64,000 bases of DNA, taken from contig JARDYH010000002.1 of NCBI GenBank assembly GCA_029215795.1, forward strand, positions 59,187,001 through 59,251,000, in the 5' to 3' direction. Positions 23,193 through 34,145 of this stretch are shown in pieces. A program made the position numbers and the translations under genes. This stretch comes from Anniella stebbinsi. Lineage: Eukaryota; Chordata; Lepidosauria; Squamata; Anniellidae. Each line of letters opens with the position of its first letter. The first letter of the stretch is position 1. The notes under the pieces are model-generated. The model ran no database searches. It saw only the letters and a program-made list of their open reading frames with translations, and had not been told where the DNA came from.

Positions 23193-25168
23193 TATGCTTG
23201 CTACTAACATCACATAGCAGTCAAACACATAAACCTGAGCTCAAAAGTCCCTCATTTATGTCTCAGCTATGAACTCTGAGACTAATTATGACCAAGCTGC
23301 TCACTTGCCCAAGATAGGAATAATAAACCAGTCTACATTTCTTAAAAGGTTGATGTAATAATTACATGTGTGTGTTTGTGCAGTCTTATGTAAGAGTAAT
23401 ATAATACTTTCACAGGAAGTGCTACATAATTATTAAATATTCTCATTTATGAAGCGCCAGACAGGAAAACAATACTGGGTGATGCAACTTGCCAAGGCCA
23501 TTCAGTAAGACTACCGCGACTGATCAATTTAGGCCTTTTATGTTCATTTTTTACAGTCTATACAATGGATGTCCTTATCTCTGAGTCTAACTTGTTTCTG
23601 TTGCTGTATTAGACTCTGCTATCAGGTACAGCTTGCTTCCTTGCTCAACCTACGCACACACACACACACACACAAGGTCCTCTGCCTGAACATTTTTATC
23701 TGTTCTCACACATCCACAAACATCAACTGAGTTACAAAGAAAGTGACAAGCTCTGGCTACTCTCTCTGGTCAAGAATTAAGGACAATTCTCTTTACATAT
23801 GATGGATATTAAACAATTACTAATCTTAAATTGCAATAACACAGCTATAGAAGGATGTGGAGGATAAATGAATATGACAATATATTAAAGAAACATGGTT
23901 AATGCTTGATGCTGCTGTGCTCTCTTAGCAAGAAACAATGGATTAGTGTGACTTTGAAAAGAGGAGACAAGTAATAGAGTGCCAAAGTGCAGGAGAGGAG
24001 CTACAATATACCGAGTATTTCAGCTGGAAATGGGTGAATGTCACTGGAATGAAGAAAAGATGCTTCTCTTTAGAAGGAAGTAAGGAAGATGGCTGTGGTC
24101 TTGCTATTTTTTTTAATAGCTGGGTTTCACAGAGAGAACAAGAAATAAAGGTCCAGCAAAAGACATCTTGGAGAAATTTAGGCTGCAATCTTATCATTAC
24201 TTCCAATTGGATTGCATCTTAAGGAGAAGATGTAATCAGCTATTGGGCAGTATAGAAGTGTAATAAATAAATAAATAAGCCATACCTAGATCACACTAAA
24301 CTCCAAGAGAAAGTGGTGAAATCTATAGAGGGTAAATAAGGCTACAATCCTATACCCATTTAAGCCCCAACAAACCCAATGAGATATACTTCTGAGTAGA
24401 ACGGTGTAGGATTATGCTATAATTGTGCTCTTTCATAAGCTTTTGCAAGATGCTAGATATCTTGTGATTTGGAGAGAGTTGAAGTCAAATAGCAGAAGCC
24501 CTATTATAGTTTTAATGAAAAGAATTCAACACAGCATAGTTTTCATTTAGGAACTAAGGTAAGAACAGTGGGCAGAACCCAGAAAGTTCCCTAAGAAATG
24601 TGCCATATAAAACAGGGAAGCTGCTATTTAAAAAGATACCCCTCTGGGAACGTGGAACTGGTCATACAACCTTCCAAGCTGAGGCCCGGGTTTGAAAAGG
24701 CCTGTGCACCAAGACTTTCAAGTGGTTTCACCTGTTGCCAGATTTTCTGAAGAGCAATTTACCAGGCAAAATGGAAGCTGAACATCTCCAAAAATGTAGG
24801 CTTTACCTATCATTTTGGGTGTATTAACAATTGAAAATATGATTAAAAAGATTTGGGGGGGGGGGGGGGAGTTCATAGAAATCACCTCTTTCTATTTAGT
24901 AAGCATAACTTAGCACTCTATTCCTATATTCTATTGTGGTTTCTCTCCAGGAGACATATTCAATTATTATATCTGTATTTCAAGGGAAAAATATTCCAAG
25001 CACAGCCATCCAATTAAACCAATTGCCTATTAGGAATTATAATGTCAAGAAATGGAAGCCAGCGTCAGTAAAGGCATATCTTGCAGAGGAAATTTTTCAT
25101 TTGAACAATTGTCTCCAAATATTTCTTTCCTTCACCAATCTTGTCTTTTCCTGAGACCTGAAGAAACT
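23193..25168. other. Anonymous stretch with small repeats
   Basis: (CA)n at about 23653-23674; an L2-like tail 'ttgggcagtatagaagtgta' plus ATAAATAAATAA at about 24233-24280; GGCTGCAATCC-type scraps at about 24180 and 24335-24420; a G homopolymer at about 24856-24869. No gene seen. Confidence 0.5.
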
Positions 25169-26106
25169 ATAGGCTTTAGGGTGACCATATTTTGGGAACC
25201 AAAAAGGAGGACAGCATGGCCAGCCCTCAAGGAGGTGCCCATCCTGACATGACCGCCCCCAAGGGGGCATGGCCTTGGTTACATGTTCTACAGCTCACAA
25301 TTCAGACAAACCTGTTCTACATAATATCTTAATGTTAAAATCACTAAAATTAAGAGCAAGTGAGACATTCAATGTAGCTGAAATTAACTTCTACCTTTGT
25401 AGCTTTTGCTGTACTTTGAAGCTTTTGCTACACTATGTGTGGTACAGTCTCACCCTCCTTCAAATATCTTTTCTTAATGCATGTCCTTCACTGGATGATC
25501 ATAGTCTCACATTTCCTAACATTTAACACTCTTTCCCCATCACCTTTCTCATAACCATTTTAAGTCAGGATCCATACTCACAGATTCAGCACACTATCAC
25601 TTTACAAATGAAGCAGTTGACAAGTGCAGAAAAATCTAGTACAACCTAGCATTCAGAAAGGGTATTACCCTGCGAAGGTTAGCCATGGAACAAAATGACT
25701 AAAGGCTCATTGCAGCCACTTCCAAATAGCATCTCTTAGCTTGTTTCAACTTCTGGTTTATCAATGAGAAACTATCACAATGCTAGACAAGGATTTTCCC
25801 TCCTTTTTTTCCAAATACCTCCTGAATTTACAATGCCTCAGTGTGCAGAGAACAGAAATCCCAATCTGGGACCCAAAGGAAACTGCCCAAAGAAACCTCA
25901 GAAACAAGTCCCATTGATTTCAATAAAGCCTACTCCCAAATAAATGAATATAGGATTGCAGCCTTAAATGAAGGTGCTTACAGGGCCATTAGTATTTTAT
26001 TGCTGTTCATGATAAATCTTCACTGTGATAGAAAATATGTTTACTCAGAAGTCCCATTGACTGCAATAGGCCCTGCAATCCCAAAGTGTTAACATAAACA
26101 TAATTA

Positions 26107-26426
26107 TAGGCTGACCATATGAAAAGGAGGACAGGGCTCATGTAACTTTAACAGTTGTAGAGAAAAGGGAATTTCAGCCAGTGTCATTTGTATGCAATTA
26201 GTTCCTGGTGAAATTCCCTCTTCATCACAACAGTTAAAGTTGCAGGCACTATACTAGAGTGACCATATACAAAAGAAGGCAGGGCCCCTGCAACTTCAAC
26301 TCTTGTGATGAAGAGGGAATTTCACCAGGAACTAATTGCATACAAATTACACTGGCTGAAATTACCTCTTCTCTACAACTGTTAAAGTTATATGAGCCCT
26401 GTCCTCCTTTTCATATGGTCAGCCTA
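26107..26426. mobile_element. 320-bp palindromic MITE, TSD CATAATTA
   Basis: Starts TAGGCTGACCATATGAAAAG and ends with the complement. CATAATTA lies on both sides (26099-26106 and 26427-26434). Arms of about 130-140 bp are near-complementary, separated by a short asymmetric loop that contains an internal tip-like 'tagagtgaccatatacaaaa'. Relatives: 56022-56342 (loop reversed), 40471-40749, and 29548-29791 (rearranged). Confidence 0.9.
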
Positions 26427-27611
26427 CATAATTATAAACACAAACAGGATCATTGACAGAGAAGGGAGGGAAGTTGTTAGGAGGGGGAGGGTTCTGCAGT
26501 TGTGGAGCAAGTTGTCAGTCACAAACAAGATGAACATAGGTGGTGAGCGTTCAAGGTGCCACAAGACAGTTTGTAGCTTTTGCACACAAATTACCTTGCC
26601 CCCTAGTCCAGACATTGCTGCTCACATCCCTTTTGCGCAGCAAAACCTGGGCTGGCTTAGAAGGAGCAACAAATGAGGAAGGCCTCTGGCACTCCATTGA
26701 ACGTGTCAGCAGCCAATGTACCTGCTCACCCCTTGCAAGCAGCCTCACTGACTATGATGGCAAAATGCAGTGTTTGGCTGCTGGGCACCTCCTGCTGCCC
26801 AGTCAAGCACCAGCTTACAATGCTATTGTTAAGCAATTTTGGATGCTGGACATAATGGGTCTTATGCCGGCCCCCTTTATATCTTAAAATGCATCACTTC
26901 ACTTCCACATTCCACAGCTTCTACATTTCTTATGTTAGAGCAATAATAATAATAATAATAATAATGGCAACCCTGTTTAAAAAATTAATGTTTCCATATA
27001 TGTGCAGAGTTTCACATTTTAAACTCACTTAAGGTGCAACCCTATGCATGGTTAGAAAGAAAAAAATCCTGCAGTTCTCAGCATACTCCAGCCAGACATG
27101 CTGGCTAGGGGAATCTAGGAGTTATAGGACTTTTTCTGTTTAAACATGAATAGGATTGTGCCTTTAACTCATGAATACATGAATCAAATAGGATTTCCTT
27201 CTGCTGTGGAACACACTTACTTAGGAGTAAGCACCATTGTCCTGTCTTTTCTTCACCCTCCCTTCTTTTTCAGGCTGAATCCTATGCACATTTAAATCAG
27301 AGTAAATCCTATTGATCTCAGTGGGACTTACTTCAAAGTAGACAGCCTTAGGATTGTGCTGTAGCTCTGTTTTTAAGGTGACACAAGATACACACATACC
27401 ATGTTTACCAAAAGAATGGCTTGCTGGTTACTACATCATATCTGCTTGAAAAAGGGGGGTTGGACACCCTAAAATAAGCAAGGGCAGATAGGATTTGTTT
27501 CAGCAAGCATTCCTCCCCCTTCCCCTTTTTAGTGATCCCATGCAGGGTTACTCAAAAGTAAGCCTCGCAGAGGCAAAGCACAATGTGGCTCCCTCCCCAA
27601 GAAGTGTGGTT

Positions 27612-27744
27612 AGGTAGTATCCAATGTCAGGCCTATGTAGAGTAGATCCATTGAAATGAATGAGACTTAAGTTACTTACAACTAATTTAACTCCCATTCT
27701 TTTCAATAGGTCTATTTACGTAGGACTAACATTGGATACTACCT
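27612..27744. mobile_element. 133-bp MITE, TSD GTT
   Basis: Inverted ends AGGTAGTATCCAATGT and ACATTGGATACTACCT with GTT on both sides (27609-27611 and 27745-27747). The arms extend imperfectly inward. Nested in the 4.2-kb element. Confidence 0.85.
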
Positions 27745-27748
27745 GTTG

Positions 27749-27842
27749 TTGAGAACACATTTCCTTTCTGTTTTTCTACCCCTTACATTAAAGCTGCAGA
27801 TCATAAATGGATAGAAAAACCGAAAGTAAATGTGTTCTCAAA
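27749..27842. repeat. Hairpin-forming inverted repeat
   Basis: 'tgagaacacatttcctttct' plus 'gtttttcta' at the left is matched by 'tagaaaaaccgaaagtaaat' plus 'gtgttctca' at the right, leaving a loop of roughly 30 bp. It abuts the preceding MITE. Confidence 0.75.
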
Positions 27843-28689
27843 TGGACATCCATGTATCTTTTAGCTTCATACCAGAGAAATGTTTTTAAGGGACCTAGTT
27901 TTTTCTCTGTAAATTCAAAATACATACACACACACAAAGCTTATATAGTTTTACATCTTTTAAAGCCGCTACCTGAAGAGGTGTCCTTTTTCTTTTTTGG
28001 AGACCCAGGCGCTCTGTGGCTGGGAGTCGCTGGACAACAACAAGGTGGGCTGCGCTGGCTGGGTCAAGGAAGCCCAGACATGGCCCCCCAAAAGTCAAGC
28101 CTCTTGCGTACATGAGGCGGCTGAAGAAGTGCCGGCTGGAGCAGAGCATGTCTGGGCATGCCTTCCAAATCAACCAATTCTCTCCCCCTCTCTCTCTCTC
28201 TCTCTCTCTCTCCCCCTCCCTTCCTTCTTTTTTAAATTTACCCCCATTTTTTGGTTCTCTTATTCTCACACTTCTAAAAACATTGATTTTTTTTAAAAAA
28301 ATAAGATAAAATTAAAAACGCATCCTACCTACACAGACAAGGAAATTCCACACCCTGAATAAGGCCCAGGCGCGAGAGAGGAGGACAGGGTAGGGGCAGC
28401 CAAGCAGTGTGCAGTCCCCGGCAGGAGAAAGACCTACAGCAGCGGAGTCAAAAGCATGGGCGGGGCAGCTAGAGCCCAGGCAAGAGGGAAGAGGCTGCTA
28501 GGGCAGCCAAGCAGCATGCACGCCAGGGCTGAGGAATGTGCTGCCCAGGCAGATGGGGAGGGAACACATGGTGCCCCTGCCACAGACACGCTTGTCCCGC
28601 CGCCGCCACTCCCATGCCGACATCTGCCTCCTTGTGGATAAGCGCTGGGTGGGGGGAAAGCCCAAATGAGCCTCTCTCACGCCACACAG

Positions 28690-29300
28690 CACCTATCCGG
28701 ACTCCTCGTGCGTCGTCGCAATGACGACAAGCCCAGGGGAGCCCAGACCCAGCACAGAAGAGGCAGCAGAGGCCCGAAACCGGAAGTGAGCAAATCCGCC
28801 TCTCCCACCGCGCTATCTACTTACAATTCTGCTGCTTCACCACCACCTGGGTCTGGGCTCCCCGCTGCTGCTGCCACCGCCACCGGTTCTCCTCCGGTCT
28901 CCTCTCCTCTGGTCTCCTCTTCTCTGGTCTCCTCTCCTCTGCCGCCACTTCCCTCCTCGTCGCAAACAAGCACCAGGGAGCCCAGACCCAGCACGGAAGA
29001 GGCGGCAGAGGCTCAAAACCGAAAGTAAGCAAATCCGCCTCTCCCGCCTCTTCTGCCTGGACATCTGGGCTCCTCCAGGCTTGTTGCCATTGCGACAGCC
29101 CATGGGGAGGCCGGGTAAGTGCTGGGCAGGGCGGGAGAGGCGGATTTGGGCACTTCCAGGTTCAGGCCTCTGCCGCCTCTTCTGCGCTGGATCTGGGCTC
29201 CTCGTGAGTCGTCGCAATGGCGACAAGCACCGGGGAGCCCAGACCCAGCACGGAAGAGGCGGCAGAGGCCCGAAATCGTCCTCTCAGGCCCGGACATAAT
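28690..29300. repeat. CpG-rich compound palindromes
   Basis: A set of inverted and direct copies of a unit with 'gaggcggcagaggc', 'gagcccagacccagcac' and 'gtcgcaatggcgacaagc'. Two clear palindromes are about 29005-29185 and about 29165-29275, the latter centred near the 'gtcgcaatggcgac' motif. The overlapping open frames here are symmetry artefacts. Confidence 0.75.
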
Positions 29301-29547
29301 GGAAATTCAGAAAAAATCCCCCCGGACGCCACTTTGCCCCCCAAATTCCTGACAGGTCCGGGGGGATCCGGACGTCTGGTCACTCTAATAGGCTTAATAA
29401 ATCTGAACTAAAGAATGAACAGGCCTTAGGGAAGCAGCTAGGAGCAATGTTGTAATAATGTAAAACTCCATTTAACAAGCAAGGAAGCTAAGAGAAAGAG
29501 AGAGGAAAGTCCATTGAAAGAATTGACCAAGAGCAGACACCTAGGCC

Positions 29548-29791
29548 TAGGCTGACCAGATAAAATCCAGGTCAGGGCTCATGTAACTTTAACAGTTGTA
29601 GAGACAAGGGAATTTCAGCCAGTGTCATTTGTATGCAATTAGTTCCTGGTGAAATTCCCTCTTCATCACAACAGTTAAAGGTGCAGGCACTATACTAGAG
29701 TGACCATATACAAAAGAAGGCAGGGCCCCTTTTGTATATGGTCCACAGGGAACACTTTTGTATATGGTCCACAGGGAACCACAGGGAACAC
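29548..29791. mobile_element. Rearranged half of the palindromic MITE
   Basis: Begins TAGGCTGACCAGATAAAATC and follows the left arm and loop of the 26107 element up to 'agaaggcagggcccc'. It then turns back into 'ttttgtatatggtc', the complement of its own loop segment. This is followed by a second copy of the unit 'cttttgtatatggtccacag' plus 'ggaac' (29729-29754, 29755-29779) and a partial 'cacagggaacac'. The right arm is missing. Confidence 0.75.
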
Positions 29792-30208
29792 TTCACTGGG
29801 CTGAAGCATGAAAATCTGAGCAAGTATGAGGACTTTTCCACTATATTGGTCATGGAAACCCTAGTTACATTTTACTCCCAGCCCAAGCCTGGCACAATTC
29901 AAAATGCAAAACAAAAGGCAGTGCCATATTCATTACTGGATTTGCTCACCCTTGCTGGAGCTGTGTAGAATTAAGCAAAGAAAAAAGAAAGGAGTTTAAT
30001 TATATTGTGTGGCAAAAAATGCAGGCATGTGTATCATGGGCACTGTCCATGGGGCTTGGATCCTTAAAACTATGGGTTGGATCCTGACTGAAGCTGGATC
30101 AACTGCACTGATGGAAGTGGATTTCACCACCACCTCTTTTCAATGGCAGTCCCTACAGCCCTCTGAAAATGCTGCAGAGAGAGCAGGTTTGCACAAAATG
30201 AGGGTGAA
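29792..30208. other. No recognisable feature
   Basis: Anonymous sequence. Confidence 0.5.
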
Positions 30209-30490
30209 TAAAAAGTTACAGTGGCTTGTTAACTACCCTGTTCATGTTGGTTACATACAGGCTAGTTATAAACCATGGTGGTTTGTTAAACACCCACTAT
30301 GTGCCAGTAACATGCTGCCCTGCTTTACATAATTACCCTTGCTGGACATGGCTTGCCGTGATGTGCGAACCCTGTGAGGGTGGATGGCTGGGGTGGTTAA
30401 CAAGCCACCCAGCAACCCTAGAACAGGCCATTTGTTAAACACCCCAGCCAGCCACTGTTGACAAGTTTGGGCATCACAAGTCATGCCTGG
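30209..30490. repeat. Dispersed repeat related to 62290-62560
   Basis: Contains 'aacaagccacccagcaaccc' and 'tagaacaggcca', which reappear on the opposite strand at about 62430 ('atggcttgttctagggttg'). Internally partly symmetrical ('ggtttgttaaacaccc' and 'catttgttaaacacccc'). Probably an old DNA-transposon fragment. Confidence 0.5.
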
Positions 30491-31030
30491 CGAGGGTATA
30501 TAACCACCCTTGTGTTGTGTGGACTAGGTCAGTGAGTCAGGGGACCCTGCCAAATGAAGCCAGCTGTAATGTGTGGGACAGAGGGATCCCTCAAAATCAG
30601 GGGGAGGGACCTTCCACATATGGAATCCTCCCTCTTGTGGGAAGGCATATCCTGGACCCTACCGTATAAGTGGAAGGAAGTTCAAGCCAGTGCACTTTTC
30701 CTCCTTTCCCAGCTTCAGCTCCCTGAACTCTTTCAAAAGCCTATCTGGAAAGTCAGGAAGCCTCCTTAAGGGTGTGGGAAGAGCTCACCAGGTGACTGGC
30801 TGAGGGGGAATTGGCCAAAATTTAGTGGAAGCACCTTGTACAAAATGCTTCCACCTGATTTTGACCAATTATCTTCTTCACAATGTGGCACCTGATCCTC
30901 CAGAAAAGAGGGGACACATGGAAGTCCCTGTCCATGAGCATCCTCGCACTGGCATTTCCCAGGATCCAAGCCATATCTTTTGAATGTTGAGAAAATGGGA
31001 TATCACAGTCCCAGAAGCGCTTCCTATGTG
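30491..31030. other. No recognisable feature
   Basis: Anonymous sequence leading to the target duplication of the retrocopy. Confidence 0.5.
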
Positions 31031-31155
31031 AAGACATCTGGATCCTGAACCGGATTTGATTCTCTTCCAGCCTGCCAAGGACCCCGGCCTGAGGAGACGC
31101 ATCTCTCTCCTCTTTCTGCTGCCCGGGCCCCCTTTCTCCTTCGCTCGCTCTCACG

Positions 31156-31836
31156 ATGGCACTCAGAAATGCCAACGTCCAGAAACAGATCAAGTACATG
31201 ATGGCTTTCATTGAACAGGAAGCCAATGAAAACACAGAAGAAATAGATGCTAAGGCTGAAGAAGAATTCAACTTTGAGAAAGGTTGCCTTGTTCAGACAC
31301 AAAGACTGAAGATCATGGAATATTATTTAAAAAAGGAGAAACAAATCGAACAGCAGAAGAAAATTCAGATGCCCAATCTGATGAATCAGGCAAGACTGAA
31401 GGTTCTCAAAGCAAGGGATGATCTAATTGCAGATTTGCTGAACGAAGCCAAGCAGAGACTGGCTAAAGTAGTGAAAGATACCAGTCAACACCAAGCACTG
31501 TTGGATGGTTTGATTCTACAGGGATTTTATCAGTTACTTGAGCCTAGAGTGACAGTCTGTTGCCAGAAACAGGATTTTCCCTTGGTTAAGGCTGCAGTCA
31601 AGAAGAGCATCCCGATCTACAAAAGTACCACCAAAAAAGAAGTTGAAATTCATATTGACCAGGACACATTTCTCTCAGAAGACATAGCTGGAAGGGTCAA
31701 AATCTACAACAGCGAAAATAAAATTAAGGTCTCCAATATGCTGGAAAGCCGACTGGAGCTGATTGCCAAGCAGATGATGCCAGACACCCAAATGGCGCTT
31801 TTTGGTGCCAACAATAATAGGAAGTTCCTGCACTAA
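31156..31836 (+). CDS. ATP6V1E1-like: V-type proton ATPase subunit E retrocopy, ORF intact
   Basis: A 226-codon open frame matching the full usual length of vertebrate V-ATPase subunit E1. That subunit is a peripheral-stalk component that couples the V1 head to the membrane sector in organelle-acidifying proton pumps. Conserved stretches include '[18 protein letters not shown]' near the N-terminus, '[11 protein letters not shown]' at about residues 48-58, the '[18 protein letters not shown]' helix, '[16 protein letters not shown]' and the C-terminal '[12 protein letters not shown]'. Start and stop coincide with the family's. It is intronless in one exon. Several normally conserved positions differ, including a basic-to-cysteine change in the '[14 protein letters not shown]' segment, which suggests relaxed constraint. 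It could be a young processed pseudogene or a functional retrogene; mammals have an independent intronless paralogue, ATP6V1E2. No promoter was identified. Confidence 0.88.
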   Translation: MALRNANVQKQIKYMMAFIEQEANENTEEIDAKAEEEFNFEKGCLVQTQRLKIMEYYLKKEKQIEQQKKIQMPNLMNQARLKVLKARDDLIADLLNEAKQRLAKVVKDTSQHQALLDGLILQGFYQLLEPRVTVCCQKQDFPLVKAAVKKSIPIYKSTTKKEVEIHIDQDTFLSEDIAGRVKIYNSENKIKVSNMLESRLELIAKQMMPDTQMALFGANNNRKFLH

Positions 31837-32304
31837 ACTTCTTGAAGTAACAGTGGAATCTCTTCCACTGCTATCATCAAGGGAGATATTGGAGCAACTC
31901 TTATACAACAGCACACACACCTTTTAAATGTACTCAGCGCTATATTGTGTTGTCCTGTGTATGTTCCTCAATTAAGGTTTTTTTGCATACCCGCTGTGCT
32001 TAGCCTGACTGGAGGAGAGGCTGGAAGACCTCTCTATCCAGAGAGCAATGGTATGCAATACCAAAAGGGAGGCATTCACTTTCCTCAAGAGAGAGAGAGA
32101 TCGATCAAGGAGATGGGTTCCTTAAGGATCAGAGTTCCATCTCTGCTTTAGCCACTACCCTCAAAGCATGTCACCAATCTGTGCTGCTTATCTACTGTTT
32201 CTTCCCTATACAAAAGCTGCCGTACAAAAGTATACATTTCTTCTGAGGGTCACTGTAGCTCATATTAACTTAGTCAGCCCCAGGTTTTTGTTCTGTATAT
32301 GAGG

Positions 32305-32305
<1 letters not shown>

Positions 32306-32345
<40 letters not shown>
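32306..32345 (+). repeat. (GATA)n microsatellite
   Basis: About nine to ten GATA units within the 3' part of the retrocopy. Confidence 0.95.
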
Positions 32346-32397
32346 TGCGCAAAAGGCGTGTGAAACGGTCAAAGAAAAAAAAAGACATCTGGTTCCT

Positions 32398-32656
32398 AAT
32401 CATTGACTGAAACAACACTGCACAACCTCAACTCTTAAGCAATCTCATTTCCTAGAAGGCTAGTGGGGAAGGGGAAGCAGCAGGAGAGAATGGGAATTCA
32501 AAGAAGCTTGAACCTGTGATAGAATATCTGGTAGCTGGCACCAAATTCTTTCTGCAAAAGGTATCATGCTAGAAGTGAGGGGATTAAACAGGATTTCTAG
32601 ATGCATGATGTAATGAGCGAAGCCAAATTATGGTCAAAATGAAAGGATTAACAAGC

Positions 32657-32711
<55 letters not shown>

Positions 32712-33290
32712 AAGGCTGTAGTATAAAGACTTGAAGCACACTGCAGTGTTTTGTAATTTGAGGGGTGCCTCATGAACAGAATGTCTCAGTTCAATTCTTT
32801 GGCAGAGACTTACTGTTTTTCCTAGTTTATAGTATAATTCATCAGGGGAGAGGGGGAATCAGGAAGTTAATATGACTTTCACTGAGAAGGCGGTCAGAGC
32901 CCATGAAATACAGCAAACACATTTCCCATTTCATATGAGCAATTTCTATTCTTTTCCGTATTCCCAGGCACTGCATTTCATAAGAGCTAATCTGAAGTTT
33001 ATTTTAAAATGCATTTTGCTTCTTCATTAAGACATTATTGAAGTACTTATGATAGCTAGACCACTGGGCCAGGTACTCATTTATTGTAAATAAGTAAAAT
33101 TCTATTGGCTTCCCTTGAGTTTTCTCTACACAGGTTATTTGCACAGTTGGCAGAATCGTGGCATATAAAAATCACCACGGCCAAAAGGGAACATAGCTAA
33201 AATTTGTGTGATGGTGGTGCTTAGGAGTTTGCTAAACCCTTTAAAGGGCATCACAGGGGAACCAAAACAGCATTCTTTAGAAGGGAGAAG

Positions 33291-33330
<40 letters not shown>

Positions 33331-33347
33331 CAGAGAGAGACAGCAAC

Positions 33348-33377
<30 letters not shown>
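32398..33377. other. Anonymous with microsatellites
   Basis: (TG)n at about 32660-32709, (GT)n at about 33294-33329, (ATA)n at about 33350-33380. No gene seen. Confidence 0.6.
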
Positions 33378-33382
<5 letters not shown>

Positions 33383-33560
33383 TATTTATTTATTTATTAC
33401 CCGCCTCTCCCTCCGGATCGAGGCGGGGAACAACATCATCATAAAACACACAAAACTGATTAAAAATACACAAAACCAACATATCATTAAAATACCAATA
33501 AAACACCAATAAAACACTTAAAATTTTTAAAATTTTATATGCGAATATATGTACACCTAC
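33378..33560 (-). mobile_element. L2-type LINE 3' tail, reversed
   Basis: After a TATTTATTTATTTATT run comes 'acccgcctctccctccggat', the complement of an L2-like 3' UTR end, then an A-rich 'aaaatacacaaaacc' region. Only the tail is present. Confidence 0.6.
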
Positions 33561-33869
33561 AAACATGTTCTGCCTATCGACACATGTTAATATTGTTTAT
33601 CTGACTCTAGGAGATGACATTTATTTTATATTTAACTATCTCATCTCCTTCCTTTCTCCTTCCTATTATTCACTGTTGGTCTGTCAAACGTTTCCTGAAG
33701 AAACCACAGGCTGTCAAGAATATCGATGGCTATGAGAACATTTTTTTAAGTCCTCAGGTCATATTGCACTATTCTGTCTGATGCTAAACTCTGCATCCAT
33801 TTTTCATTCAATTCTTAGAGAAGCCAAAGGGCATAATACAGCAACATATACGCTGCATATATTTCAGAG
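33561..33869. other. No recognisable feature
   Basis: Anonymous AT-rich sequence. Confidence 0.5.
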
Positions 33870-34145
33870 GTGGCACTACAGAATGACAAAGAGGCTGAGG
33901 TGGGAAGTAAGAAGTTGTTGATTCAAATCATGCTTCTGTCATGATTTGACTTGTGTGGCCTTAGGTAGGTCTCAGCCTTGATCTGAGCATGGTCCAGTTC
34001 ACCATTGGTCCAGTTCACCATTGGACCCAGAACATGGGGATAATAATACTGACCTATCTTAAGCTATTGTTGTTCTAAGAATTACAGATGTAATGGAGGT
34101 GAAGTGGTCTGAAACGCTCTAAAGGGCCATAAAAATGCTAAGCAT
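33870..34145 (+). mobile_element. MIR-like old SINE
   Basis: Layout follows a CORE/MIR SINE: 'gacttgtgtggccttaggta', then 'atggggataataatactgac', then 'gaaacgctctaaagggccat'. A tandem 17-bp doubling ('ggtccagttcaccattg' twice) interrupts it near 33992-34025. Diverged; family assignment tentative. Confidence 0.45.

Larger units (their letters stand above)
25177..29387. mobile_element. 4.2-kb TAGGGTGACC element with 8-bp TSD
   Basis: The left tip is TAGGGTGACCATATTTTGGG and the right tip ends GGTCACTCTA. The exact 8-mer ATAGGCTT lies outside both (25169-25176 and 29388-29395). The subterminal sequences resemble those of the 386-bp element at 63414-63799, and the right-hand CpG-rich palindromic block resembles that of 36367-37533. 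No transposase frame is evident. At least two MITEs are nested inside (26107-26426 and 27612-27744), so part of the length is secondary. hAT-like by duplication length, which is an inference. This is much longer than its relatives and may have captured host sequence. Confidence 0.8.
31047..32381 (+). mobile_element. Processed retrocopy of V-ATPase subunit E mRNA
   Basis: Insertion of about 1.34 kb with no introns. It has a GC-rich 5' UTR-like leader (31047-31155), the coding region, a 3' UTR-like region and a terminal A-rich tail (about 32371-32383). AAGACATCTGG(A/T)TCCT lies on both sides (31031-31046 and 32382-32397), a 16-bp duplication with one mismatch. These are the hallmarks of LINE-mediated retroposition. 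No canonical AATAAA is seen close to the tail. A (GATA)n tract near the 3' end probably expanded after insertion. Confidence 0.9.

Noticed and set aside
28666..29411. Overlapping 90-130 codon frames
   Set aside because: Within the compound palindromes of the 4.2-kb element. Repeated peptides such as 'EPRPSTEEAAEA' come from repeated DNA units.
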